DNA of 43,415 nt, taken from contig CANQCI010000012.1 of the NCBI GenBank assembly GCA_947589675.1, positions 1 to 43,415 on the forward strand, in the 5' to 3' direction. The notes under the pieces were generated by a model. The model saw only the letters and a program-made list of their open reading frames with translations. It made no database searches and was not told where the DNA came from. The position numbers and the translations under genes were made by a program. Source of the DNA: an uncultured Bacilli bacterium (GTDB lineage: Bacteria; Bacillota_I; Bacilli_A; RF39; UBA660). Below are positions 17,031-26,621 of the stretch, in pieces (position 1 is the first letter of the stretch; each line of letters opens with the position of its first letter).

Positions 17031-17916
17031 CATTTTTATCATGCATAACTTCTTTTAGAGTTGTACCAAAAGTCGCTATATTTTGTAATTCGGCCGGAAG
17101 AATTATTTTAGTTGATTCCCCTTCTGCCATTTTGGCTAAAGTTTCATAGCTTTTTAACTTTAAAACTGAGGCATCTGCTCCCGCTTCTTTTAAAAGACGT
17201 ATACCATCAGCTTCGGCTTGTTTAATTTTAAGTAAGGCTTCGGCTTCCCCTTCGGCAATCCGTACCTTGCTTTCTTTTTGAGCCTCTGCTCGAAGAATAG
17301 CACTTTCTTTTTCCCCTTCGGCAATTAAAATACTACTTTTCTTTTCACCCTCAGCTTGCAATATTTTTTCTCTTCGTTCTCTTTCCGCCCGCATTTGTTT
17401 TTCCATGGCTTCTTGAATATCCCGTGGCGGAATAATATTTTTAACTTCCACCCGATTAACTTTAATTCCCCATGGATCAGTTGCTTCATCCAAAATTGAA
17501 CGCATCTTCGTATTAATAATATCCCGACTAGTTAAAGTTTGATCTAATTCTAATTCACCAATAATATTCCGAAGTGTCGTCGCTGTCAAATTTTCAATGG
17601 CACTTATAGGGTATTCAACTCCATAAGTATATAATTTAGGGTCAGTTATTTGAAAATAAACAACTGTATCAATTTGCATGGTAACATTATCTTTGGTAAT
17701 AACTGGTTGAGGAGCAAAATCTTTAACTATTTCTTTTAAAGTTACCCGATTAGCAATCATATCCACAAAAGGAAACTTAAAATGGATCCCATTCTTCCAA
17801 GTTGTATAATAAGAACCTAATCTTTCAATAACAAAACTCTTCGCTTGAGGAACAATCTTAATATTAGGAATTATTAATACTAAAGCTAAAACAAATATAA
17901 CAAACAACAATTTCAT
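17023..17916 (-). CDS. SPFH/Band 7 (slipin/stomatin-like) membrane scaffold
   Basis: 297 residues. One N-terminal membrane segment (residues 1-18), then the SPFH domain (about 20-180: IERLGSYYTTWKNGIHFKFPFVD, TKDNVTMQIDTVVYFQITDP, LRNIIGELELDQTLTSRD). A long coiled region follows, with repeated EGEKES/AEGE-type heptads. Slipins form oligomeric rings or arcs that organise membrane microdomains and work with NfeD proteins. AGGTGA before the ATG supports the start. The nfeD-type gene lies 2 nt upstream in the same operon, the usual pairing. Confidence 0.93.
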   Translation of the reverse strand: MKLLFVIFVLALVLIIPNIKIVPQAKSFVIERLGSYYTTWKNGIHFKFPFVDMIANRVTLKEIVKDFAPQPVITKDNVTMQIDTVVYFQITDPKLYTYGVEYPISAIENLTATTLRNIIGELELDQTLTSRDIINTKMRSILDEATDPWGIKVNRVEVKNIIPPRDIQEAMEKQMRAERERREKILQAEGEKKSSILIAEGEKESAILRAEAQKESKVRIAEGEAEALLKIKQAEADGIRLLKEAGADASVLKLKSYETLAKMAEGESTKIILPAELQNIATFGTTLKEVMHDKNEK

Positions 17917-17918
17917 CT

Positions 17919-18341
17919 TTACTCACCTACTTTCTCCACAATTAACTTAACACCTTCAATTTTTAAAATTGTTACTTCTTCACCAACTTTAATGGTTTTA
18001 TCACTCACCGCACTCCACTTTTTGCCATCAACTTTAACTTCGCCAACTTGATGCTTTTTGATTTCTTCCGTAACAATTCCCCTCATCCCAACGACTCGGT
18101 CTAAATTTGTCTTTTCATTTTTACCTTGTAATAATTTGGTAAAAACAGGGCGAGTTGTAAATAACAAGATAACCCCGAGAATAATAAAAACCGTCGTTTC
18201 GATGACAACATTATTCACAAAAATGGCTATTAGCAAGGTAACAATCCCACTTATGACAAACCAAATAGTAAGCAAATTTACGGTCGCTACCTCAATAATT
18301 GTTAAAACAATTATCAAAACTAACCAAAAAATCCAATCCAT
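17919..18341 (-). CDS. NfeD-like membrane protein
   Basis: 140 residues. Three or so membrane helices (about 3-75), then a cytoplasmic OB-fold (about 85-140: VVGMRGIVTEEI, VGEVKVDGKKWSAVSD, VGEEVTILKIEGVKLIVEK). This is the short NfeD type without a protease domain. Paired with the following SPFH gene, it probably regulates or anchors that scaffold. GGAG with 8-nt spacing marks the ATG at 18341 as the start; the in-frame ATG at 18362 has no ribosome binding site. Confidence 0.9.
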   Translation of the reverse strand: MDWIFWLVLIIVLTIIEVATVNLLTIWFVISGIVTLLIAIFVNNVVIETTVFIILGVILLFTTRPVFTKLLQGKNEKTNLDRVVGMRGIVTEEIKKHQVGEVKVDGKKWSAVSDKTIKVGEEVTILKIEGVKLIVEKVGE

Positions 18342-18374
18342 AATGCCAACTCCTAAGCTCATTATATCGCATTT

Positions 18375-18845
18375 TTATTTTCTCGACAATATAACTTTAG
18401 TTAAATATATGCCAATTGGGACTAAAAAATCGATAACTAAAGTTCCTAAACAAAATAAACCAATATCCTTTTTAAAAAAATAAATTATCACTGGTATCAT
18501 TCCCATAATAAAACTAACTAAATAATAAACTTTTTCTTTTTGATACTTTAGACTTTTTAAATTATATTTTTCATCTAATTCATAAAAGATAAATACTAAA
18601 GAAGTAAACATAAAAACTAAATATAAATAATTAGTAACTGCTTCATTATGAAAATTTTTATATACTAAAAAAGTTAATAAAAAGAAAATACTATCTAACC
18701 GAAATAAATAAAAAATATCTTGTTTAAAATACTTTAACTTATATTTTTCCATATTCTTATTCTTACGTAAAATCTCACGTTTAACCAAAAAAATATAATA
18801 AATAAGCCAAACAATTATTCCTAATTTAACAATTATATTAGTCAT
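18375..18845 (-). CDS. Multi-pass membrane protein, unknown
   Basis: 156 residues with four to five predicted membrane helices and basic loops. No family recognised. The ATG at 18845 overlaps the end of queH by 8 bp and has GGTG about 8 nt upstream; a GTG at 18869 is less likely. It follows queH and precedes the nfeD-like gene. Confidence 0.65.
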   Translation of the reverse strand: MTNIIVKLGIIVWLIYYIFLVKREILRKNKNMEKYKLKYFKQDIFYLFRLDSIFFLLTFLVYKNFHNEAVTNYLYLVFMFTSLVFIFYELDEKYNLKSLKYQKEKVYYLVSFIMGMIPVIIYFFKKDIGLFCLGTLVIDFLVPIGIYLTKVILSRK

Positions 18846-19428
18846 TTTTAACACCATATAAACAACCACAGTAGTTTTGCCGATATAAATTGGCTTCTTT
18901 AGCTAAAATAATACTTCTTTGATAACCATTTTCTTTTTTAAAATCACTATATAAATATTTTATTTGATATTCTTCTTCTAACTCTTTTCCTATTTCATTT
19001 ATCATTAAACTATTTTTATGAGAACTTACAGTAAGGGTTGTCCCAAAATATTCAAAATTATTTTCCCGAGCTTTCAAAGCGGTTTTTAATAACCGAAGAT
19101 GAATACATTTTTGACACCGACTTCCCCCTTCTTTTTCTTTCTCTAAGCCTTTAACTTCATCATGAAAAAATTCATTTTCATAAACACTATCAATTATTTT
19201 AATATCAGGATACTTTGTTTTTAAATACCTAATTTGTTCTTGTTTTCTTTTTTCATACTCCGCCACGGGTTCAATATTGGGATTATAATAATAAACTGTT
19301 ATATTAAAAAAAGGAGCTAATATTTCTAAACAAGTTGTACTACAAGGAGCACAACAGCTATGTAATAGTAAAGTTGGCTTATAATCTAAACTAGCTATTA
19401 ACTCCTTTAATTTATTGTGGTAATTCAT
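18838..19428 (-). CDS. queH: Epoxyqueuosine reductase QueH
   Basis: 196 residues. It performs the last step of queuosine synthesis, reducing epoxyqueuosine in tRNA. Family motifs in order: LLLHSCCAPCS, YYNPNIEPVAEYEKRK, SRCQKCIHLRL, FGTTLTVSSHKN, and DFKKENGYQRS with LYRQNYCGC. The cysteine set fits its iron-sulfur and disulfide chemistry. The start at 19428 has GGGGGAG 4 nt upstream. Longer frames that reach back into ftsQ do not align with the family. It overlaps the end of ftsQ by 17 bp. No other queuosine genes are in the window. Confidence 0.93.
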   Translation of the reverse strand: MNYHNKLKELIASLDYKPTLLLHSCCAPCSTTCLEILAPFFNITVYYYNPNIEPVAEYEKRKQEQIRYLKTKYPDIKIIDSVYENEFFHDEVKGLEKEKEGGSRCQKCIHLRLLKTALKARENNFEYFGTTLTVSSHKNSLMINEIGKELEEEYQIKYLYSDFKKENGYQRSIILAKEANLYRQNYCGCLYGVKND

Positions 19429-20242
19429 TTTCTCCCCCTCCCTCAACCGTGGTATCTGGCAATGTTTCTGGAGCCACCTCTGGATTAACTGATGCATCAG
19501 GTAAAACATCCCCAGGAACTTCTTGACTTTTATTTTCAGCTTCAAATGTCCGGAATAAAATGCGAGGACGATTACCATCTAAATAAAAAGTTCCCTTAAC
19601 ACTTTCCCCAATGGTATTATATAACTTTTGATAAGAATTTAATTTTTGAAAATTAGCTATATTAATAAAAATCCGATTACCATCATTCATTCTTAAAATA
19701 AACCGATTTTCATCAATAGTTATCCCATTTTTAATATCCGGACTATATTCTATCTCACTAATTAAAGCAATAATATTTTCATCAATAGCACTTAATTTTT
19801 TATTTAAATCTTTGGCTATATCACTTGGGGTATAATTGATTAAAGTTGGTACCCCTAAAACCTCTGATCGGGCTACTTCCTTATTATTGGCTAAAACATA
19901 TTTCGCTGTGCCACTATTATAAAATAAAACCTTTTCTTCTTCAATATCTATTTCAATTCGACCCTTTAAATTTTTCTTAACTGTTACTTCGTGAACTAAA
20001 GGATTTTTTAAAACATTTTTCTTAATAGCATGGGTAGTTGTCAGTAAAAAAGAAGCATTATCTTTTAAATTTAAACTAGCAATAACTTCATCAGTTGATA
20101 ATATTCCTTGATCATTAACTACAATATTATTAATAGGTATAGTTAAAATATAGTAACCTATTAATACCATTACTAGTCCTAAACCCAAGATAATAAAAAC
20201 GCCTTGGAGCTTTAATTTCCTTTTAACTTTTTTACTTTCCAT
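19412..20242 (-). CDS. ftsQ: Cell division protein FtsQ/DivIB
   Basis: 276 residues. A short basic cytoplasmic N-terminus, one membrane helix (about 13-33), a POTRA domain (about 34-105: INNIVVNDQGILSTDEVIASL, HEVTVKKNLKGRIEIDIEE) and the FtsQ beta domain (about 110-225: NGITIDENRFILRMNDGNRIFI). It links early and late divisome proteins and binds FtsL/FtsB. The last 50 residues are acidic and proline-rich, probably disordered. It follows murB by 6 nt, the usual murG-murB-ftsQ order of Bacilli. Confidence 0.9.
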   Translation of the reverse strand: MESKKVKRKLKLQGVFIILGLGLVMVLIGYYILTIPINNIVVNDQGILSTDEVIASLNLKDNASFLLTTTHAIKKNVLKNPLVHEVTVKKNLKGRIEIDIEEEKVLFYNSGTAKYVLANNKEVARSEVLGVPTLINYTPSDIAKDLNKKLSAIDENIIALISEIEYSPDIKNGITIDENRFILRMNDGNRIFINIANFQKLNSYQKLYNTIGESVKGTFYLDGNRPRILFRTFEAENKSQEVPGDVLPDASVNPEVAPETLPDTTVEGGGENELPQ

Positions 20243-20248
20243 ATTTCT

Positions 20249-21118
20249 TCACCAATTAACGATTACTTGTTCTAATTCTAATTCTACTTTCTTTTCCTTT
20301 TTTACTTTTTCTTCTATATATTTAATTAAATTTTTAATATCTTTACTTGTCGCTTTTTCTTTATTAATAATAAAGTTGGCATGCTTTTTACTTACCATTG
20401 CTCCATTGATGCTAAAACCCTTAAGTCCCACTTCATCAATTAATTTACCTGCACTATCCCCATCAGGATTTTTAAAAACTGACCCAGCATTATAAGTATC
20501 TAAAGGTTGAGTCTCTTTTCTTTTTTGTAAATTACTTTGCATTATTTTTTTAGCTTCCAAAACATCCCCTTTAACTAATTTAAATTTAGCTTCCAAAATA
20601 ATTACTTTGGTCTTTTTAAATTCTGTTTTACGATAACCATATTTTATATCTTTTTTCTTTTTCTTAATTATTCCTTTTGCAAAATCATAATAAGTTACTT
20701 CTTCTAAATACTTAAAAATATCCACCTTATTACATCCCGCATTACCAACAATGGCTCCACCTAAAGTTCCTGGTATTCCTACCAAAGGAGTGAGGCTTAC
20801 ATACCCCCGAGCTAAAGTAGCTTGAATAAATTTTCCTAAATTAATACCCGCTTCAACCCTAAAGATATCATTATCTTCTATAATTTCTTGATAATTACTT
20901 AAGATAATAATGGCACCCTCAAAGTCTTCATCAGGCAAAATAACATTAGAACCCCCACCTAGAATATACCAAGGAATATTTTCCTTATTTAAAAACGTAA
21001 TTAAACTAGGTAATTTATGGGCATAAGGCTTAATTAAATACTTGGCATGTCCCCCGATATGATAAGTATTATAATCTTTTAAAGAAACATTTTCATAAAT
21101 TTCCCCATATTCTTTCAT
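20249..21118 (-). CDS. murB: UDP-N-acetylenolpyruvoylglucosamine reductase
   Basis: 289 residues. It reduces UDP-GlcNAc-enolpyruvate to UDP-MurNAc, an early peptidoglycan step, using FAD and NADPH. FAD-domain motifs: YHIGGHAKYLI, WYILGGGSNVILPD, VGIPGTLGGAIVGNAG. The catalytic region has NAGSVFKNPDGDSAGKLIDEVGLKG and the late motif SKKHANFIIN. The start overlaps the murG stop by 4 bp. Confidence 0.96.
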   Translation of the reverse strand: MKEYGEIYENVSLKDYNTYHIGGHAKYLIKPYAHKLPSLITFLNKENIPWYILGGGSNVILPDEDFEGAIIILSNYQEIIEDNDIFRVEAGINLGKFIQATLARGYVSLTPLVGIPGTLGGAIVGNAGCNKVDIFKYLEEVTYYDFAKGIIKKKKKDIKYGYRKTEFKKTKVIILEAKFKLVKGDVLEAKKIMQSNLQKRKETQPLDTYNAGSVFKNPDGDSAGKLIDEVGLKGFSINGAMVSKKHANFIINKEKATSKDIKNLIKYIEEKVKKEKKVELELEQVIVNW

Positions 21119-22197
21119 GATATTAATTTCCTTACTTCTTCATAGATTATCGTTGCTGCCGATTTATTACTTATTTTATCTAAATTATTTTGCATTTCCT
21201 TTAATTTATTTTCATGATTTAATAACTCATTGATGGTAATTTGGAGCATTCCCGCATTAAGATTTTTTTCTTCAATCATCTCCGCGACTTGCATATTAAC
21301 TAAATCTAAGGCATTATAATATTGATGATTGTTAGCGACATACGGACTAGGAATTAAAATACTAGGCTTTTTTAAAGCTAAAATCTCACTAATCGTAGAA
21401 GCTCCTGCCCTTGAGATAATTAAATCGGTATCTTGAAATAACCCTGCTAAATTATCTAAATAAGGAATAATGCGAACATTACTTGGAAACTTATCATTTT
21501 TAACAAAATCATCATAATAATTTTTACCAGTTATATATAAAACTTGATAATCTTCTTCACCAATTATTTTTAAAAAGGCTTTAAACTTTTCATTTAAAGT
21601 TACACTCCCTAACGACCCTGCCACAATCACAATTAGCCGTTTATTTTTTTTAAATCCTAGACTTTCTTTACTAATTTTTTTAACACTTAAAGCCCGATCA
21701 CCGCAAGGATTTCCTGTATAGACTATTTTTTTGGCTAAAGGAAAATAACTTTCGGAGTTTTTAAATGAAATCCCGACTAAATCCACGATTTTGGATAACC
21801 AAACATTTGATTTGCCTGGAACGCTATTTTGTTCATGAATGAATGTTTTAATTCCGAGCTTTTTAGCTGCCTTAATAACTGGATAAGTAACATAGCCACC
21901 CACCCCAATTACAACATCAGGCTTAAATTTTTGCATAATATTCAAGCACTTTTTATTGGCTTTTCTAATTAAAAAAACATTTTTAATATCTCTAAATACA
22001 TTAGTTTTACTAAAACCATATATTTCTAATTCTTCATATTTAATTCCTTCTTTAGGAATAATTTCTTTTTCCATCCGATTATGGGTTCCAATATAAAGAC
22101 AATCAAAATTATTATCTAATTGTGCAAATTTTTTAATAATACTTAACGCTGGATAAATATGTCCCCCTGTACCACCGGCCGAAATAATTATTTTCAT
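21115..22197 (-). CDS. murG: Lipid II synthase (GlcNAc transferase) MurG
   Basis: 360 residues. It transfers GlcNAc from UDP-GlcNAc to lipid I at the inner face of the membrane. GT-B fold signatures: ISAGGTGGHIYPALSI near the start, VIGVGGYVTYP, IHEQNSVPGKSN, then VAGSLGSVTLNEKF, ISRAGASTISEILALKKPSILIPSP and NHQYYNAL. The ATG at 22197 has AAGGGTG 6 nt upstream; an in-frame GTG at 22206 lies within that site. It is the first gene of murG-murB-ftsQ-queH. Confidence 0.96.
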   Translation of the reverse strand: MKIIISAGGTGGHIYPALSIIKKFAQLDNNFDCLYIGTHNRMEKEIIPKEGIKYEELEIYGFSKTNVFRDIKNVFLIRKANKKCLNIMQKFKPDVVIGVGGYVTYPVIKAAKKLGIKTFIHEQNSVPGKSNVWLSKIVDLVGISFKNSESYFPLAKKIVYTGNPCGDRALSVKKISKESLGFKKNKRLIVIVAGSLGSVTLNEKFKAFLKIIGEEDYQVLYITGKNYYDDFVKNDKFPSNVRIIPYLDNLAGLFQDTDLIISRAGASTISEILALKKPSILIPSPYVANNHQYYNALDLVNMQVAEMIEEKNLNAGMLQITINELLNHENKLKEMQNNLDKISNKSAATIIYEEVRKLIS

Positions 22198-22226
22198 CTT
22201 CTTCACCCTTTAATTTATTATACAAT

Positions 22227-22263
22227 AAAAACTACCTATTTTAGTACAAAATAAGTAGTTTTT
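22227..22263. terminator. Strong hairpin between murG and the LtaS-like gene
   Basis: 16-bp stem with one mismatch (22227-22242 and 22248-22263) and a 5-nt loop, with T-runs on both sides. It probably ends the minus-strand transcript from the LtaS-like gene at 22378. Confidence 0.75.
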
Positions 22264-22377
22264 GTTTTTTATTTTACACTATATAACGATACGAAATGGA
22301 TAAAATTTTGTTGTACAAAGAGGGTTCAGTAACAAACAGTCTACTAAATTTATTTCGACACATTATAATCCCTATAT

Positions 22378-24258
22378 TTATTTAATATCTATATATCGAT
22401 AAAAATCTTTTTCTAATATTAAACGAGAATAATGATATTTTTGATAAATTATTTGTTTTAAGTCAGGAATATAATTATCATCTATATTTTTACCAGAATA
22501 ATATTCAGCTAATTCATTATATCTTCCCATATCAGTAATAAAGCTCCGATCAGAAAAGATTATCAAATCACTATTATCCGCCATCACATCTCGTCCCATT
22601 AAAAGTCTAGAATCAAAATCTAATCCCCATAGATTAAAGATAGTGGGTAAAACATCTAAAGAACTACAATACTTTAAATTTTCATCAGGTTTTAATTTAG
22701 GATTATAAATAATAAAAGGCATACGATATTTTTCAAATGTTTCATCTAATTCTTTTTCACTTATTTCTTGCATTTCCTCGAAACTTAAGCCATAGGGATA
22801 ATGATCGCCAGTTAAAATAATAACTGTATCATTTAATTTACCATGTTCTTTTAACTCTTTAATTAACTCTTTTAAAGCTTTATCAAGTTCAATTTGACTA
22901 GCTAAATAAGCTTTCGCTTTATAGGAATAATTTAATTTTTTTACTTTATTCCAGTTTTTCTTAACTATCGCATTGTCTTGTTCATATTCTCTATGTCCAC
23001 TCATGGTTACATAATAAGCTAAAAATTTATCTTCTGTTAAAAAATCCCCAACTGTTGCTTTAATCATCTCATAATCACTTGCTGGATAACTTTTACAATC
23101 CATTCTTTTTTCTAAACCATTACCACAAGCTAAATAACTATCATAGCCCATAACTTTTAAATAATCATTTCTTTTATAATAATCATATTTATAATTATGA
23201 TAAGCAAAAGCTTTATAGCCAATATTTTTTAACATATTAGCTAAAGAATACGGATATATATTTTTATGAATAGCTTCCATACTCCACTTGCCATCCGCCG
23301 GAATAAGACTTGTATCCAGCATATACTCACTATCTGATGTTCCCACTGGAAATAAGGGAGCATAATAATTATTCAGAGTAAAACCTTCATTTTGTAATTT
23401 ATATAAAGTCGGGGTTAAATCTTTTCTAATAGCCATCGGACTAAAAGATTCGGCAATAATAAAGATAATATTTTTATTTTTAAAAATACCTGTATATTCA
23501 TTCTTTTTACTTGGTTTAGTACTCATTAAATAATCATATATTTCTTTTATATCTTTATCATTTGTTTTTATATTTAAGTTATCTACATTATATTCTTCTT
23601 TATTATATACTTTATTCTCATTAGTAAAAGATATACTTTTTTCTTGAAAATTAGTTAGCAATCTTTCTAAATCTAATCTTACTGTGGTAAATAAACCAAA
23701 ATTTTTAATACTTTCATTATTATTTATAATTTTAAAATATAAATTTTTCGGAGAATAAATATAATCATCTTGAGAAACATTTATTAATAATATTGATCCT
23801 CCATATAATAGGAAAAGAATAATTAATTGTTTAATAAATAACTTTTTTCCTATTTTAACAAAGGATATATTTTTAGAAAAATATTTAATTAATAAACATA
23901 TTAAGATTACAAAAATAATTAATAAATAGTTTTTTAAAATAGTATTAAGTATAGCTTTACTAAATTTAAAAGCTTGATAAGCCTTAGTAAGACTTCTAAT
24001 ACTTAAAATATTAGTAAACATTTTATAATATATGACATAAATACAAAATAAACTAATAAGAAAAATAATACTAAGATAATAAATTATTTTATTTATTTTT
24101 TTAGAAAATATACTAGTAATTAGATTCAAAAAGATAGATATTTGCCCCGTGAAAAGAATAAGGAATAGATAATTAGGTATTATTTTTACAGTAAAAAGAA
24201 TAAATAATATTTCTAAAATACTAATTAATATAAATGTATATGTTAATTTATTTTTCAT
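22378..24258 (-). CDS. Second LtaS-like membrane phosphoglycerol transferase / sulfatase-fold enzyme
   Basis: 626 residues with about five N-terminal membrane helices (to about residue 185) and an extracellular alkaline-phosphatase-like domain. Motifs: IIFIIAESFSPMAI, the nucleophile Thr in VGTSDSEYMLDTSL, and VIILTGDHYPYG. This copy is closer to canonical LtaS at the nucleophile (GTSDSEY) than the one at 4283. It probably builds or modifies a polyglycerolphosphate-type envelope polymer. The start lies 2 nt after the stop of the HINT-tailed protein gene, with no clear binding site of its own, so translation is probably coupled to it. Confidence 0.85.
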   Translation of the reverse strand: MKNKLTYTFILISILEILFILFTVKIIPNYLFLILFTGQISIFLNLITSIFSKKINKIIYYLSIIFLISLFCIYVIYYKMFTNILSIRSLTKAYQAFKFSKAILNTILKNYLLIIFVILICLLIKYFSKNISFVKIGKKLFIKQLIILFLLYGGSILLINVSQDDYIYSPKNLYFKIINNNESIKNFGLFTTVRLDLERLLTNFQEKSISFTNENKVYNKEEYNVDNLNIKTNDKDIKEIYDYLMSTKPSKKNEYTGIFKNKNIIFIIAESFSPMAIRKDLTPTLYKLQNEGFTLNNYYAPLFPVGTSDSEYMLDTSLIPADGKWSMEAIHKNIYPYSLANMLKNIGYKAFAYHNYKYDYYKRNDYLKVMGYDSYLACGNGLEKRMDCKSYPASDYEMIKATVGDFLTEDKFLAYYVTMSGHREYEQDNAIVKKNWNKVKKLNYSYKAKAYLASQIELDKALKELIKELKEHGKLNDTVIILTGDHYPYGLSFEEMQEISEKELDETFEKYRMPFIIYNPKLKPDENLKYCSSLDVLPTIFNLWGLDFDSRLLMGRDVMADNSDLIIFSDRSFITDMGRYNELAEYYSGKNIDDNYIPDLKQIIYQKYHYSRLILEKDFYRYIDIK

Positions 24259-24260
24259 TT

Positions 24261-26480
24261 TTAAGATATATTATGAACTAATAGTTCATTTTCGCTAACT
24301 AAATAATTATGATTATCCTCAATGGATAAATTATATACTTTTACTGGCTCCGTTAATTTTTTTAGGTTTATTTTTATAATTTTTTGACTGCTTATATTAC
24401 TTTCATTAATCAAATAATCACCCTCTTTTAAATTATAAGCTCTAACCCAACCTTTATCAACGACATAAAAGCGATGCTTAGGAGTAGCTTTTATTACTTC
24501 ATTACCCACAGTTATTTCATATAATTCATCTGTTTCATTAACTACTGTTTTTAGTACTTTTTTAAGTTCTTTTTTACCTGTTAATTCTGATACTGACCAT
24601 ACTTTTTCACCAACTTTAATATCCTCGATATTTTTAAATCCAGATTCAGCTAAAATTTTAGTGCCCGCAACAAAACAACAAACTTCAACATCTTTAGTAA
24701 TAAAAGCTATATTACCAGCATTATCTCTAGTTTCTATCTTTAAAGTATACTGACTAAATAATTGAAGACAGTCAAATATTACATCACCAGTATTATTGCT
24801 GGAATATAAAATAAAATTAGTACTAGAACCTGTTTCTTTATAATATATATCATAAGAACCAATATAATTACTACCACCAGTATCATTTATAATAACATTA
24901 CTAACTTTAATAGTATAATCACCAGAAGCAGATTGCATATAATAAGCATTATCTATATCATATGATGTAATTGTTGGAGCTATATTATCTAATTTAATAT
25001 TATAACTAGAACTTGATGTCGAAGTTATATCTTGATATTTAATCCGAAATTGATAATTAACATTTTGACTTTGCGTTATATTAAAAGTAGCATTACAATC
25101 CACCCAAGTAGAACCATTGGTCGTATATTGATAGGTTATTCCTAGATTTTCTAAATCACTACTTAAATATACTTTTATATTTTTATTAGTCCATGTTCCT
25201 GGATTATAATTACTCTCAATATTATTTTCAATAGTTTTTAAAGTAACACTTGGAGGATTAATTACTTTGGTAGAGATATTTTTTGAATATGGAGCCGAGG
25301 TAAAATGATTATCATCTTCAACATAAACTTTTATATGATATTCGGTTGAATGAGTTAAATTATTAAAGGTATAACTAGGACTAGTACTTTCTTCATAGCT
25401 TTCCCCATTATTAATACTATAATAATATTTAATTATTTCTTTACCATTTCCTAAAGTTGAATCAACATTGATTGTTATACTAGTAAAGGTACTTGTATAA
25501 TCTTCTTTTATGGTAACTGTTGGTCTTGCATATTCATCAGTTTTTACTAAAGCTTCCACGGTATTACTTGCCATATATTCTTTATCAACAACATATCCAT
25601 AGATTTTATAATTAGTATTTTCTTCTAAACCAGTAAAAGTATATGTAGCACTATCCGTTTTAATATAATCTTTTTCATTTAATAATGCTATATTACTAGT
25701 ATTCATAATTCCAGTTGCTTCACTATCATTTAACTTTTCAATGCCAAAATAATAGTCTTTTATTTCTTGAGTTCCTTTTTTATAATCTAGCGTAGCTGTG
25801 ATGGAATTATAAGTATTTTGCGTATTATTTATCACATTGGCTTCTGATAACTTGTAGGTATCTTCCTCAGCCGTTGTTATTAACAATTTTCCTGTAAAAG
25901 TTTTCCCTGCATTCTTTATTTGATCCTCATTTAAATTTATCAAGGTTACTTCTAATTCCCATTCTTGGGTTAAAGCTTCTGTGCTATTTTCAACTTTAAT
26001 CTCATAATTACTAGCTATTTTATAAGTATTAGTTCTAGTTGTTATATCATAATAATTATTTTCTAACGCTCTTAATTCTTTTATATCATTAACATAATTA
26101 TTGGTAGGATCTTTTACTCTTATAGTTAATTCAGGTGTATTCTCATTTACTGAATATGCAAAATCATTATTTTCAATTACTAAATAAACATTATAATGTT
26201 CGATTGCACTATTCGTCGCATTATTAGCTTTCAATGTGGCACTTACCTTAGCTTTAGATACTATATTTTCTTTTCCCTTGGCAAAGTTTTCTTGATTAGC
26301 ATTTATAACTACTTTCCCATCATTAGCAAATTGAAGAGAATCCGTGGTTCCAGCTCCGACTTCAATTTGAGCACTTCCACCTGTTCCCTTTTGGGCAGTG
26401 AAGTAGGCATAGGTCGCACCAATCATAACTAATATAAGAATTATTATCGTAAAAAAAACTATTTTCTTTTTATCTTGCAT
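24261..26480 (-). CDS. SipW-type secreted protein with FN3-like repeats and C-terminal HINT domain (copy A)
   Basis: 739 residues. The signal/anchor segment is the SipW-cognate type (VMIGATYAYFTAQ, residues 20-32). A TasA/camelysin-like beta domain follows (about 35-200), then fibronectin-III-like or Ig-like repeats (about 205-595). The last 139 residues are a HINT domain: Cys1 in CFVAGTKIL, block B ATPKHRFYV, and a terminal NYLVSENELLVHN followed only by Ile-Ser. HINT domains self-cleave by an N-to-S acyl shift; here no toxin or extein follows. GGAG at 7 nt supports the ATG. Copy B is the next gene upstream and is nearly identical through the middle. The LtaS-like gene follows after 2 nt. 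Confidence 0.85.
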   Translation of the reverse strand: MQDKKKIVFFTIIILILVMIGATYAYFTAQKGTGGSAQIEVGAGTTDSLQFANDGKVVINANQENFAKGKENIVSKAKVSATLKANNATNSAIEHYNVYLVIENNDFAYSVNENTPELTIRVKDPTNNYVNDIKELRALENNYYDITTRTNTYKIASNYEIKVENSTEALTQEWELEVTLINLNEDQIKNAGKTFTGKLLITTAEEDTYKLSEANVINNTQNTYNSITATLDYKKGTQEIKDYYFGIEKLNDSEATGIMNTSNIALLNEKDYIKTDSATYTFTGLEENTNYKIYGYVVDKEYMASNTVEALVKTDEYARPTVTIKEDYTSTFTSITINVDSTLGNGKEIIKYYYSINNGESYEESTSPSYTFNNLTHSTEYHIKVYVEDDNHFTSAPYSKNISTKVINPPSVTLKTIENNIESNYNPGTWTNKNIKVYLSSDLENLGITYQYTTNGSTWVDCNATFNITQSQNVNYQFRIKYQDITSTSSSSYNIKLDNIAPTITSYDIDNAYYMQSASGDYTIKVSNVIINDTGGSNYIGSYDIYYKETGSSTNFILYSSNNTGDVIFDCLQLFSQYTLKIETRDNAGNIAFITKDVEVCCFVAGTKILAESGFKNIEDIKVGEKVWSVSELTGKKELKKVLKTVVNETDELYEITVGNEVIKATPKHRFYVVDKGWVRAYNLKEGDYLINESNISSQKIIKINLKKLTEPVKVYNLSIEDNHNYLVSENELLVHNIS
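25045..26348. repeat. 1304-bp direct repeat, copy A
   Basis: Line-by-line comparison with 27391-28694 shows no difference, including synonymous positions. It covers most of the TasA-like domain through the FN3-like repeats. Sequence diverges sharply on both sides. Confidence 0.9.
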
Positions 26481-26514
26481 ATATTATCAACTCCATTATT
26501 AAATAACTAAGATA

Positions 26515-26542
26515 CTATACGTTTTACATATAAATTAGCAAA
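26515..26542 (-). promoter_or_regulatory. Candidate promoter of copy A
   Basis: On the minus strand TTGCTA, a 16-nt spacer and TATAGT lie about 35 nt before the start of copy A. A reasonable but not strong sigma-A match. Confidence 0.4.
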
Positions 26543-26595
26543 AAAGAAATAAAATTCAGTTAATTTTCAACATTCTTTGTTAAATTTAAAAGAGA

Positions 26596-26616
26596 TGAAA
26601 AATAATAAATTATTTT
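26596..26616 (-). terminator. Weak candidate terminator after copy B
   Basis: Arms AAAATAA/TTATTTT with a 4-nt loop just downstream of the copy B stop. All A-T, so weak. Confidence 0.35.
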
Positions 26617-26621
26617 AACTT

